Assembly: GCA_005884985.1 (NCBI GenBank)
Contig: VAYK01000027.1
Location: forward strand, 1-6,004
Direction of reading: 5' to 3'
Source: Actinomycetota bacterium
GTDB lineage: Bacteria > Actinomycetota > Thermoleophilia > Solirubrobacterales > 70-9
Length of the DNA: 6,004 nt
In this document: piece by piece, positions 1 to 5,329 of the stretch
Layout of the letters: each line of letters opens with the position of its first letter
Position numbering within the stretch: the stretch's first letter is position 1
Program-made: the position numbers and the translations under genes
The notes under the pieces: generated by a model
Databases searched by the model: none
Seen by the model: the letters and a program-made list of their open reading frames with translations, nothing else
What the model was told of the DNA's origin: nothing

Positions 1-252
1 GGCCAGCGCGACCCCAGCGGCGTCGGCGACGGGATCAGGCCCGGCGACGCGGGTGGTGTTCTTGGTCGCGAAGACGGGGAAGCCGAGATCCTGCGTGGCC
101 GGTGCCTGCTCGTGGACGACGATGCTCGGCGCCGGAGCGGGCTGCTTGTCGCCGCGCAGCGAGTCGATCAGGAAATAGCCGCCGACGCCGACCCCGCCGA
201 GCGCCACCAGGACCCCTGCCATCACCGCGAGGCGTCGTCTCCGGACGGCCAC
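1..252 (-). CDS. Membrane-anchored cell-wall-binding repeat 2 family protein (5' part, runs off left edge)
   Basis: This is an open frame on the minus strand with no stop down to position 1, so only the N-terminal 84 codons are present. I chose GTG at 252 because it adds VAVRRRRLAV, a basic N-region, in front of a hydrophobic stretch (about residues 11-29, MAGVLVALGGVGVGGYFLI). The result is a signal anchor or uncleaved signal peptide; ATG at 222 is the alternative start and would lose the basic residues. A Pro/Ala linker follows, then LGFPVFATKNTTRVAG and DPVADAAGVALA. This matches the opening of cell-wall-binding repeat 2 (PF04122) units, whose hallmark is RxAGxDR-like followed by an Ala-rich helix. 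The assignment rests on motif recognition. The protein would sit outside the membrane and hold onto the wall; its further domains are outside the window. No Shine-Dalgarno is visible. A minus-strand TACCGT (267-262) lies about 10 nt upstream of the start and could be a -10 of a nearly leaderless transcript, but this is weak. Confidence 0.7.
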   Translation of the reverse strand, partial: MAVRRRRLAVMAGVLVALGGVGVGGYFLIDSLRGDKQPAPAPSIVVHEQAPATQDLGFPVFATKNTTRVAGPDPVADAAGVALA

Positions 253-387
253 GGCGTGGAACGGTAGAGGACGCCGGCGCTGGGGAGGAAGTCCCGGGCG
301 TGCGTGTTGGTGCCCGGGCGCGTTGGCGCCCGAGCCCGGTGCTGCGCAGGCGCGGCGGCCACCGGCGTGTGCCGCTGCGGCGAGGGG

Positions 388-393
388 TACACT
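388..393 (+). promoter_or_regulatory. Candidate -10 box for the acyl-CoA dehydrogenase gene
   Basis: TACACT fits the TAnnnT pattern, and its context GGGGTACACTGCG closely resembles GGTGTACCCTGCG (from 4408) and GGTGTAGCTTGCG (from 5292) ahead of the two paralogous genes. No convincing -35 lies 16-18 nt upstream. If it is used, transcription would begin near 400, at the left edge of the palindrome at 403-418. An alternative reading takes TTGACT (403-408) as a -35 with GAAAAT (425-430) as the -10. Confidence 0.35.
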
Positions 394-402
394 GCGTACT
401 GG

Positions 403-418
403 TTGACTGACCAGTCAA
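403..418. promoter_or_regulatory. TetR-type operator palindrome upstream of acyl-CoA dehydrogenase
   Basis: TTGACTG and CAGTCAA are perfect 7-bp inverted arms around a 2-nt centre (AC). A second, overlapping inverted repeat is also present: ACTGGT (398-403), six bases, ACCAGT (410-415). Short dyads of this size and position are typical of TetR-family operators, and TetR repressors commonly control acyl-CoA dehydrogenase genes in actinobacteria. The site lies 61 bp before the start codon and just downstream of the candidate -10, where a bound repressor would block transcription. No regulator gene is in the window, so the cognate protein is unknown. Confidence 0.6.
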
Positions 419-478
419 TCGGACGAAAATCAGAGCTCGGGGCGGCCGGGCGTTCCCGGCGGCTGGGACGGAGGGCAG

Positions 479-1876
479 ATGGACTTCGCATTCAGCGACG
501 AGCAACGGGAGTTCAAGGCTCTGTGCCGCAGGTTCGCGGACGAGGTGATTCGCCCCGTGGCGGCCAGGCACGACGCCGAGGAATCGACCCCGTGGGAGGT
601 CATCGGTGCCGCCCGGGAGTGGGGCCTTCACGGGATCGAGCACCTGCAGCGGATGGCCAACGACCCCGACGGTCAGTTCGCGGTCATCTACGCCGAGGAG
701 CTGCACCGGGGCTGCGCCGGGATCGCCCTCGCGGTCTCGGGCTCAGCTCTCGCCGCGGCAGGGCTCGCCGCGTCGGGCACTCCCGAGCAGATCGCCAGAT
801 GGGTTCCGGAGTGCTTCGGGCCGGACGGCGAGATCAGGCTCGGCGCCTACGCCGTCACCGAGCCGCAGGCCGGCTCCGATGTCAAGAGCCTACGCACGAC
901 GGCGAAGCTGGACGGCGACGAGTGGGCGCTCAACGGCACCAAGGTCTTCATCACCAACGGCGGGATCGCCGACGTCCACGTGGTCGTCGCGACCGTGGAC
1001 CCGGATCTGGGCCACCGAGGCCAGGCTTCGTTCGTGATCCCCAAGGGCACGCCAGGCCTCGAGCAGGGGAAGAAGGAGTCGAAGCTCGGCATCCGCGCCT
1101 CTCACACCGCCGAGGTGATCCTCGAGGACTGCCGCATCCCGATCGAGAACCTGCTCGGGGGCATGGAGAAGCTCGAGCGCAAGCTCGAGCGGGCGCGCTC
1201 CGGCGAGTCCACGGGCCGGGCCTCCAACGCGCTGGCCACCTTCGAGTTGACGCGGCCGGTGGTGGGCGCGTCGGCGCTCGGGATCGCCCAGGCGGCGTAC
1301 GAGTGGACCCTCTCCTACCTCGACAACGGTGGCCCGGCCGATCCGCTGGGCGAGTATCTGGACGAGAGCTCGACCGCGGGGCGGCCGCCGCTGGAGCGCC
1401 AGGGCATCCAGCAGCGCCTCGCCGATGTGGCCACTGAGATCGAGGCGGCGCGCCTGCTCGTCCAGCGTGCGTCTTGGATGGGCCGCAACGGCGTCCCGAT
1501 GACGGGTGGACAGGGCTCGATGTCGAAGCTCAAGGGCGGCGACGTGGCGATGTGGGCGACCCGCACCTGCATGGACCTCGTCGGCCCCTACGCGCAGAGC
1601 ACGGACTGTCCGCTGGAGAAGTGGTTCCGCGATGCGAAGATCTACCAGCTGTTCGAGGGCACGGCCGAGATCCAGCGTTTGGTGATCTCGCGGATGCAGG
1701 CGGCGGAGTACCGTGAGCGCCTCAAGCAAGGCGTCGAGGTCGCCGCGGAGGCGATCGAAGCAGCCTCCAGCTCCAGCAACGGAGCGCGCGCATCGGATCA
1801 CGGAACGGCCGTGGCGATTGGGTCCGAGAACGGCGCCGGACGGCCCGCCGAGAAGCGGACCGCCAGCGCGGCCTGA
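479..1876 (+). CDS. Acyl-CoA dehydrogenase family flavoprotein
   Basis: The product (465 aa) is predicted to be an FAD-dependent cytosolic enzyme that introduces the alpha-beta double bond in an acyl-CoA. The N-terminal helical domain begins at FAFSDEQREFK (residues 3-13). YAVTEPQAGSD (124-134) and FITNGG (157-162) are the flavin-contacting beta-domain motifs, and KLGIRASHTAEVILEDCRIP (202-221) is the usual family signature before the C-terminal helical domain. FEGTAEIQR (392-400) carries the expected catalytic base, E393. The start is ATG with GGAGGG at 470-475, the clearest ribosome site in the window. Two things are unusual. Residues 229-255 hold a charged Lys/Arg/Glu insert before the ELTRP helix, and the usual RxxFG loop is replaced by a Pro/Gly/Asp-rich segment (284-306). 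The last 45 or so residues form an Ala/Ser-rich tail beyond the fold. Chain-length preference cannot be read from this sequence. The upstream palindrome at 403-418 suggests TetR-type, ligand-released repression. Confidence 0.93.
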   Translation: MDFAFSDEQREFKALCRRFADEVIRPVAARHDAEESTPWEVIGAAREWGLHGIEHLQRMANDPDGQFAVIYAEELHRGCAGIALAVSGSALAAAGLAASGTPEQIARWVPECFGPDGEIRLGAYAVTEPQAGSDVKSLRTTAKLDGDEWALNGTKVFITNGGIADVHVVVATVDPDLGHRGQASFVIPKGTPGLEQGKKESKLGIRASHTAEVILEDCRIPIENLLGGMEKLERKLERARSGESTGRASNALATFELTRPVVGASALGIAQAAYEWTLSYLDNGGPADPLGEYLDESSTAGRPPLERQGIQQRLADVATEIEAARLLVQRASWMGRNGVPMTGGQGSMSKLKGGDVAMWATRTCMDLVGPYAQSTDCPLEKWFRDAKIYQLFEGTAEIQRLVISRMQAAEYRERLKQGVEVAAEAIEAASSSSNGARASDHGTAVAIGSENGAGRPAEKRTASAA

Positions 1877-1953
1877 CCCTGCCGCTCAGGTCCCCGACCG
1901 AGCCAAACGCTCCAATCGCGAGGGTGCCCGTAGATGTCTCTATGCTCGGGGCG

Positions 1954-2919
1954 ATGGCGCAGGCCGACGCTCCGGGCCGGGGAATCGAGCGCGGGGCGGC
2001 GCCTGGTGGGCCGGACGCGCTCGCCGCCCGCCGGGAGGGCAATCGGCGACGGATGCTGGTCGCCGCCGCAATCAACGCCGCGCTGATCGCGGCGGGGGTG
2101 GTCGGTGGCGTCCTCACCGGCTCGCTCGCCCTGCTCGCGGACGCCGGCCACGTCCTCTCGGACCTCGGCGCGATCGGGCTGGCAGTGCTGGCGGGAAGGT
2201 TCGCGACGCGGCCGGGCGGGCCCCGGCGCACCTTTGGCTTCCAGCGCAGCGAGGTGATGGCCGCCCTGCTCAACGGCCTGGCGCTGGTCGCAATCGCGGT
2301 GGTGATCGTCGTGGCCGCCATCAACCGTCTCGGGGACCCGCCGGATGTAGAAGGCGCAGGCGTGATCGTTCTCGGGCTGGTCGGCCTGGCCGGAAACGCC
2401 GCCGCCACACTCGTGTTGGCCAGGGGCCAGCGCGAGGACATCAATTTGGAGGCCGTTCTCCGCCACTCGGCCGCCGATGCGCTGGGATCGCTCGGGGTCG
2501 TGGCGTCCGGCACGGTGGTCCTGGCAACCGGGTGGAATCCAATCGACCCACTGATCGGGATCGCAATCGCCGCGCTGATCCTGGCCTCCTCCGTGCGCCT
2601 CGTGCGGGAGCCTTTTGACGTCCTGATGGAGGCGGCGCCCCCTGGGGTCGACGTCCAGGGGATCGCTCGCGCCATTGGCTCCGTGGCGGGCGTCCGGGAG
2701 GTCCATGAACTCCACGTCTGGTCGGTGACGGCGGGATTCGAGGCGCTCGCCGCCCACGTCGTCGTCGCCCGCGGCCAGGATCGCGATCGCGCCCGGCGCG
2801 AGGTCGAGTTCGTGCTGCGGGACCGGTACGGGATCGAGCACACCACCCTCCAGATGGAGGAGGAGGCCGACGACGACGCCCTGCTTCAGGTGCAGACACG
2901 GCCTCGTTCGGCCCCGTGA
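1954..2919 (+). CDS. CDF-family cation (probably zinc) efflux transporter
   Basis: This is a cation diffusion facilitator (ZitB/CzcD-like) that should export divalent metal from the cytoplasm in exchange for protons. With the start at 1954 it is 321 aa. It has a short basic N-terminus, six predicted membrane helices between about residues 34 and 215, and a cytoplasmic C-terminal domain. TM2 contains LADAGHVLSD (H66, D70) and TM5 contains HSAAD (H171, D175): the two HxxxD pairs that form the transport site, a pattern associated with zinc. RTFGFQRSE follows TM2, and VREVHELHVW and HTTLQMEEE mark the C-terminal ferredoxin-like domain. The TM4-TM5 loop lacks the histidine-rich segment of many zinc CDFs. 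The frame is open from GTG 1924 and ATG 1942 is also possible. I prefer ATG 1954 because no Shine-Dalgarno precedes any of them and a -10-like TATGCT (1940-1945) would give a near-leaderless message starting there. It begins 77 nt after the dehydrogenase with no evident terminator between them, so read-through is possible. Confidence 0.93.
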   Translation: MAQADAPGRGIERGAAPGGPDALAARREGNRRRMLVAAAINAALIAAGVVGGVLTGSLALLADAGHVLSDLGAIGLAVLAGRFATRPGGPRRTFGFQRSEVMAALLNGLALVAIAVVIVVAAINRLGDPPDVEGAGVIVLGLVGLAGNAAATLVLARGQREDINLEAVLRHSAADALGSLGVVASGTVVLATGWNPIDPLIGIAIAALILASSVRLVREPFDVLMEAAPPGVDVQGIARAIGSVAGVREVHELHVWSVTAGFEALAAHVVVARGQDRDRARREVEFVLRDRYGIEHTTLQMEEEADDDALLQVQTRPRSAP

Positions 2920-2921
2920 AA

Positions 2922-2940
2922 ATGCCTCTGCAGCAGGCAT
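2922..2940 (+). terminator. Short hairpin after the cation transporter, weak terminator candidate
   Basis: ATGCCT (2922-2927) and AGGCAT (2935-2940) form a perfect 6-bp stem with a 7-nt loop, starting 3 nt after the stop codon. No T-run follows, so intrinsic termination is doubtful; it may only protect the transcript end. Confidence 0.3.
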
Positions 2941-2958
2941 AACGTGTGTTAACGACTC

Positions 2959-2987
2959 CTTACACGAGTCCTCGCGGCTGATACCCT
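2959..2987 (+). promoter_or_regulatory. Promoter of the riboswitch-M23 peptidase transcript
   Basis: CTTACA (2959-2964, four of six matches to TTGACA) and TACCCT (2982-2987) are separated by 17 nt. The second box is preceded by TG plus one base, making an extended -10 (TGATACCCT). Transcription should begin near 2994, only a few bases before the first paired segment of the riboswitch aptamer, which supports the call independently. GACTC (2954-2958) and GAGTC (2966-2970) form a small inverted repeat over the -35 region and might be a protein site, though this is tentative. Confidence 0.6.
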
Positions 2988-2998
2988 GCCGCCCACAT

Positions 2999-3141
2999 TC
3001 GTGCCGAGTCCGTCCGCGCCTGAGCGGGCGGAGCGGGGGAACCAAATTCCCAGGGGCGAAAGGTCCAAGGGGCCACCCGGCCCAGCAGGCCAAGCGCGAC
3101 TCTTCCGCGCGAGCCCGTCAGCTAACCCCGCAGGCCCAACG
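2999..3141 (+). promoter_or_regulatory. Cyclic di-AMP riboswitch (ydaO-yuaA type) in the M23 peptidase leader
   Basis: Several ydaO/yuaA hallmarks occur in the right order. After CCGAGTCCG, a strong stem pairs 3010-3017 (CCGTCCGC) with 3024-3031 (GCGGGCGG) around the loop GCCTGA. The purine-rich core GCGGGGGAACCAA runs from 3034 to 3046, followed by CCCAGGGGCGAAAGG (3049-3063). A variable hairpin region and then the near-invariant 3' block, GAGCCCG then TCAGCTAACCCCGCAGGC, occupy 3111-3135. GCC (3003-3005) can pair with GGC (3133-3135) as the closing helix. This class binds cyclic di-AMP, normally turns expression off, and in actinobacteria is known upstream of peptidoglycan hydrolase genes such as rpfA; the gene here is a secreted M23 peptidase. 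Boundaries are good to within several bases. No terminator fits between the aptamer and the ATG at 3150, so control is probably translational or uses the closing helix itself. Confidence 0.9.
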
Positions 3142-3149
3142 AGCAACAG

Positions 3150-4331
3150 ATGAGCAGAGCCGACAGTCGAGTCCGCACCGAACGCCGCATGGCGCTGGTC
3201 GCCCTCGCCGCCGTCGCGGCGACCGCGACCGTGCTGACGATCACGGCGGGGGCGCCCGCCCAGGACCTCCAGTCTCAGCTCGATCAAAAGCGCTCGCAGC
3301 TTCAGCACGCGAAGTCGCGAGGGGGCGTGTTGTCGAGCACGATCCAGCGCTTCGGCGAGCGGCTCGACCAGCTGCGCGGGGAGGTGGCGACGCTGCGTAA
3401 CCGCCAGGCGATCGTCCAGGCCGAGCTGCAAAAGAAGGAGGCCGAGCTGAAGCAGGCGAAGGATCAGCTCGCCGTCCTCCGCGTTCGCCTCAAGCGCTCG
3501 CTCAAGGTGCTGAGGGAGCGGCTGGTCGCCATCTACGAGTCGAGCCGGCCCGACGCGCTCACGGTGATCCTGAACTCGAACGGCTTCGACGACCTGCTCA
3601 ACCGCTACCAGTACCTGTCGCGAATCCAGTCTCAGGACACCTCGATAGCGGAGCGCGTCCGCAACCTTCGCGACCAGACCAAGGAGACCGTCGTGCGGGT
3701 GCGGGCGGCACGCAACGAGATCGCCGACAAGAAGACCGAGCTGGAGCGGACTCAGGCAGAGCTCGCGGCCCGGCAGACGGACCTGGCGGCGGCGCGCCAG
3801 CAGGACCAGCAAGCTCTGTCGCAGGTCCAGGACACCCAGCAGCGGCTCGAGGGCGACCTCAGCGACATCCAGGGCCAGATCCAGGCGCAGCTTCAGGCTG
3901 CGCAGGCGGCGTCCTCCGTGCCCGCGCCGCGCGCCGGCCCCGTGCAGGGCGAGAGCTCCTCGGGCTTCATCTGGCCGGTGAGCGGGCCGATCACCTCACC
4001 GTTCTGCGAGCCACGCCCCTGGGAGAGCTGCCATCCCGGCATCGACATCGGTGTGCCCACGGGTACGCCGATCCACGCTGTCGCCGACGGCACGGTCTCG
4101 ATCGCCGGACCGGAGGGGGGCTACGGCAACTACACCTGCATCGACCACGGCGGCGGGCTCTCGAGCTGCTACGCGCACCAGGAGTCGATCTCGGTCTCGG
4201 TCGGCCAGACGGTCAGCCAGGGCCAGGTGATCGGGATCAGCGATTGCACCGGCCTGTGCTTCGGGCCGCATCTCCACTTCGAGGTCCGGGTCAACGGACA
4301 GGTCGTCGACCCGATGGGCTACCTGCCGTGA
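3150..4331 (+). CDS. Secreted coiled-coil M23 family metallopeptidase (peptidoglycan hydrolase, LytM/EnvC-like)
   Basis: The 393-aa product should cleave, or help cleave, peptidoglycan cross-links outside the membrane. Residues 1-37 form a signal peptide: basic RVRTERR, hydrophobic ALVALAAVAATATVLTI, then a plausible cleavage after APA. A long Gln/Glu/Lys-rich coiled coil spans about 38-252. Its middle segment (YESSRPDALTVILNSNGFDDLLNRYQYL, positions 129-156) resembles the PcsB/CwlO/EnvC coiled-coil domain. A Pro/Ala/Ser linker leads to the M23 domain (about 273-393). HPGID gives zinc ligands H295 and D299, YAH gives H343, and HLHFE gives H374 and H376, so all LytM-type zinc ligands and catalytic histidines are present. 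Six cysteines (286, 294, 330, 340, 366, 370), all in the peptidase domain, could form three disulfides. ATG 3150 is chosen over ATG 3189 because it supplies the basic N-region. There is no Shine-Dalgarno apart from AGG at 3132-3134, inside the riboswitch closing helix. The c-di-AMP riboswitch upstream is the evident regulator. Confidence 0.95.
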   Translation: MSRADSRVRTERRMALVALAAVAATATVLTITAGAPAQDLQSQLDQKRSQLQHAKSRGGVLSSTIQRFGERLDQLRGEVATLRNRQAIVQAELQKKEAELKQAKDQLAVLRVRLKRSLKVLRERLVAIYESSRPDALTVILNSNGFDDLLNRYQYLSRIQSQDTSIAERVRNLRDQTKETVVRVRAARNEIADKKTELERTQAELAARQTDLAAARQQDQQALSQVQDTQQRLEGDLSDIQGQIQAQLQAAQAASSVPAPRAGPVQGESSSGFIWPVSGPITSPFCEPRPWESCHPGIDIGVPTGTPIHAVADGTVSIAGPEGGYGNYTCIDHGGGLSSCYAHQESISVSVGQTVSQGQVIGISDCTGLCFGPHLHFEVRVNGQVVDPMGYLP

Positions 4332-4387
4332 GCGGCCAACCTCATGGGAGTCCCTAAGGGCCGTCGGTAGACGCCTGATTTGACTGG

Positions 4388-4416
4388 TGGACTGCTCAGT
4401 CGGTTCGGTGTACCCT
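4388..4416 (+). promoter_or_regulatory. Promoter of Gly-rich membrane protein copy 1
   Basis: TGGACT (4388-4393), 17 nt, then TACCCT (4411-4416) reads as a promoter with transcription starting near 4423 and a leader of about 23 nt. The -10 context (GGTTCGGTGTA then CCCTGCGCTC) recurs with two mismatches in front of the paralogous gene, at exactly the same distance from the start codon. That conservation is the main support. An upstream TTGACT at 4380-4385 is too far away to serve as the -35. Confidence 0.55.
4390..4401. promoter_or_regulatory. Possible operator palindrome GACTG-CT-CAGTC within the copy 1 promoter
   Basis: GACTG and CAGTC flank a 2-nt centre. This is the same core and spacing as the palindrome ahead of the acyl-CoA dehydrogenase (GACTG-AC-CAGTC inside 403-418). 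It overlaps the -35 and the spacer, where a bound repressor would exclude polymerase. A further half-like TTGACTGG lies just upstream at 4380-4387. The outer bases (TG/GG) do not extend the dyad, so it is weaker than the first site, and the link between the two is inferred. Confidence 0.4.
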
Positions 4417-4445
4417 GCGCTCACCAGGTTAGCCCGGGGTAGGGA

Positions 4446-5096
4446 ATGACCGCCTACACGCACATAGGAACGAATCCGCGCCTCGGCCATCTGCGAGCCC
4501 ACCTGCGGGCCTATGTGGTCGGGTTCGGCGCGACGAGCGCCCTGACCGCCGGCGCGCTGGTGGTCTTCCTCTCGGTGGCCACCTTCATCGCCTTCCAGGG
4601 CCTTCCGTTGGGAGGGTCGAGCGACGATGCCGGCGCCGCCTACCTCGGCGCGAATGCCACAGCCGCACCCACAGCGGCGGCCTCCGCGCTCGGGGCCGCG
4701 AACGCGGCGGTGGCAAAGGATCCGGTCCCCGGCTCGAGCGGCGGCTCCACCGGTGGCCATCACTCCGGCGGCGGAAATTCTCCTGGCGGCGATCTGTCGG
4801 GCGGCGGCAGCAATCCGCCCGGTGGCTCCGGTGGCGGCGGCGATCCCAGCGGCAGCCCGATCCCGGGTGTCGCGCTGCCCCCGTCGAGCTCCGGTGCCGT
4901 CACTCACGCCGTCCAAGGCGTCGACGACGCTGCGGGCACCAACCTGTCCGGGTCGACGAGCGGCGCCACCGGTGCGCTCGATGGTGCCGCGGGCGGCGGC
5001 CTCAACCAAGTCGGCGGGGCCGTTGGCCATCCGCACCTGGGTGACCAGGTCGGCGGGGCCGTGAACGGAGTCACCGACACGGTGCTCGGCGGCTAA
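4446..5096 (+). CDS. Gly-rich single-pass membrane protein, paralog copy 1 (family unknown)
   Basis: I do not recognise the family. The 216-aa product has a basic N-terminus (R12, H15, R17, H19, R21), one predicted membrane helix (about 27-50, GATSALTAGALVVFLSVATF) and a conserved juxtamembrane block ending GAAYLGAN (63-70). An Ala-rich stretch reaches the AVAKDPVPGS motif (88-97), followed by a Gly/Ser/Pro linker (98-150). The C-terminal block (155-216) contains VQGVDDAAGTNLSG, GHPHLGDQVGG and VNGVTDTVLGG. Positive residues before the helix predict an N-in, C-out topology, so most of the chain should be outside the membrane. There are no cysteines and no catalytic motif, so a structural or surface role is a guess. 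ATG at 4446 has only GGGG (4436-4439) as a weak ribosome site. The next gene downstream is a tandem paralog; the two share about 80% of residues 15-70 (45 of 56) and 40 of 49 residues in the C-terminal block. Codon use resembles the neighbours. Confidence 0.85.
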   Translation: MTAYTHIGTNPRLGHLRAHLRAYVVGFGATSALTAGALVVFLSVATFIAFQGLPLGGSSDDAGAAYLGANATAAPTAAASALGAANAAVAKDPVPGSSGGSTGGHHSGGGNSPGGDLSGGGSNPPGGSGGGGDPSGSPIPGVALPPSSSGAVTHAVQGVDDAAGTNLSGSTSGATGALDGAAGGGLNQVGGAVGHPHLGDQVGGAVNGVTDTVLGG

Positions 5097-5272
5097 CCGA
5101 AGCTTCGCTCCTCCAACAGCCTGGATCGCAGAACGTCTGCTTCGCCGAGCGCACTGGCCCGCGAGTTGAAGGTGACCCGGGCACGCCGTTCACCAGCCGA
5201 CGGTTGAAGCGGCACGGGCCGGGAAATCACGTAGCTGACTACCGTCCATTGGTAGGGACGCGATGTCAGGGC

Positions 5273-5300
5273 TTGACGTTCGCTTGGTTCGGTGTAGCTT
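5273..5300 (+). promoter_or_regulatory. Promoter of Gly-rich membrane protein copy 2
   Basis: TTGACG (5273-5278, five of six matches to TTGACA), a 16-nt spacer and TAGCTT (5295-5300) make the best-looking promoter in the window. The -10 and its flanks match copy 1 at the 884-bp offset, while the -35 side has diverged and lacks copy 1's GACTG palindrome. Transcription should start near 5307, inside the 22-bp palindrome that follows. Confidence 0.65.
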
Positions 5301-5303
5301 GCG

Positions 5304-5325
5304 CTCGAACGGGTACCCGTTCGAG
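5304..5325. promoter_or_regulatory. Perfect 22-bp palindrome between -10 and start codon of copy 2 (operator or leader hairpin)
   Basis: CTCGAACGGG (5304-5313), TA, then CCCGTTCGAG (5316-5325) is an exact inverted repeat with no mismatch. It begins 3 bp after the -10 box and ends 4 bp before the ATG at 5330, covering the predicted transcription start and the place where a Shine-Dalgarno would sit. This position suits a repressor operator. In RNA it could instead fold only partly, because the dyad has almost no loop. Copy 1 has no counterpart at the same place. Confidence 0.6.
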
Positions 5326-5329
5326 ACCA

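Noticed and set aside
35..706. Minus-strand open frame of 223 codons covering the divergent intergenic region
   Set aside because: It runs through the operator and the start of the dehydrogenase; the frame with the TKNTTRVAG motif is the real minus-strand gene there.
304..1437. Long Arg/Gly-rich plus-strand open frame overlapping the acyl-CoA dehydrogenase
   Set aside because: It is an out-of-frame shadow in high-GC coding DNA, with low-complexity composition and no motifs; the dehydrogenase frame has all family signatures.
1722..3093. Two long minus-strand open frames opposite the cation transporter
   Set aside because: They are antisense to a clear CDF gene and their composition is that of GC-rich antisense; one also crosses the promoter and riboswitch leader.
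5035..5050. ACCTGG-GTGA-CCAGGT hairpin with a GNRA-like loop, present in both paralogs
   Set aside because: It lies inside the conserved coding block for HLGDQV, so amino-acid conservation explains it; no termination or RNA role is supported.
5098..5107. CGAAGCTTCG palindrome just after the copy 1 stop codon, considered as a terminator
   Set aside because: It is a 10-bp dyad without a loop and without a following T-run, so it cannot fold as an intrinsic terminator.
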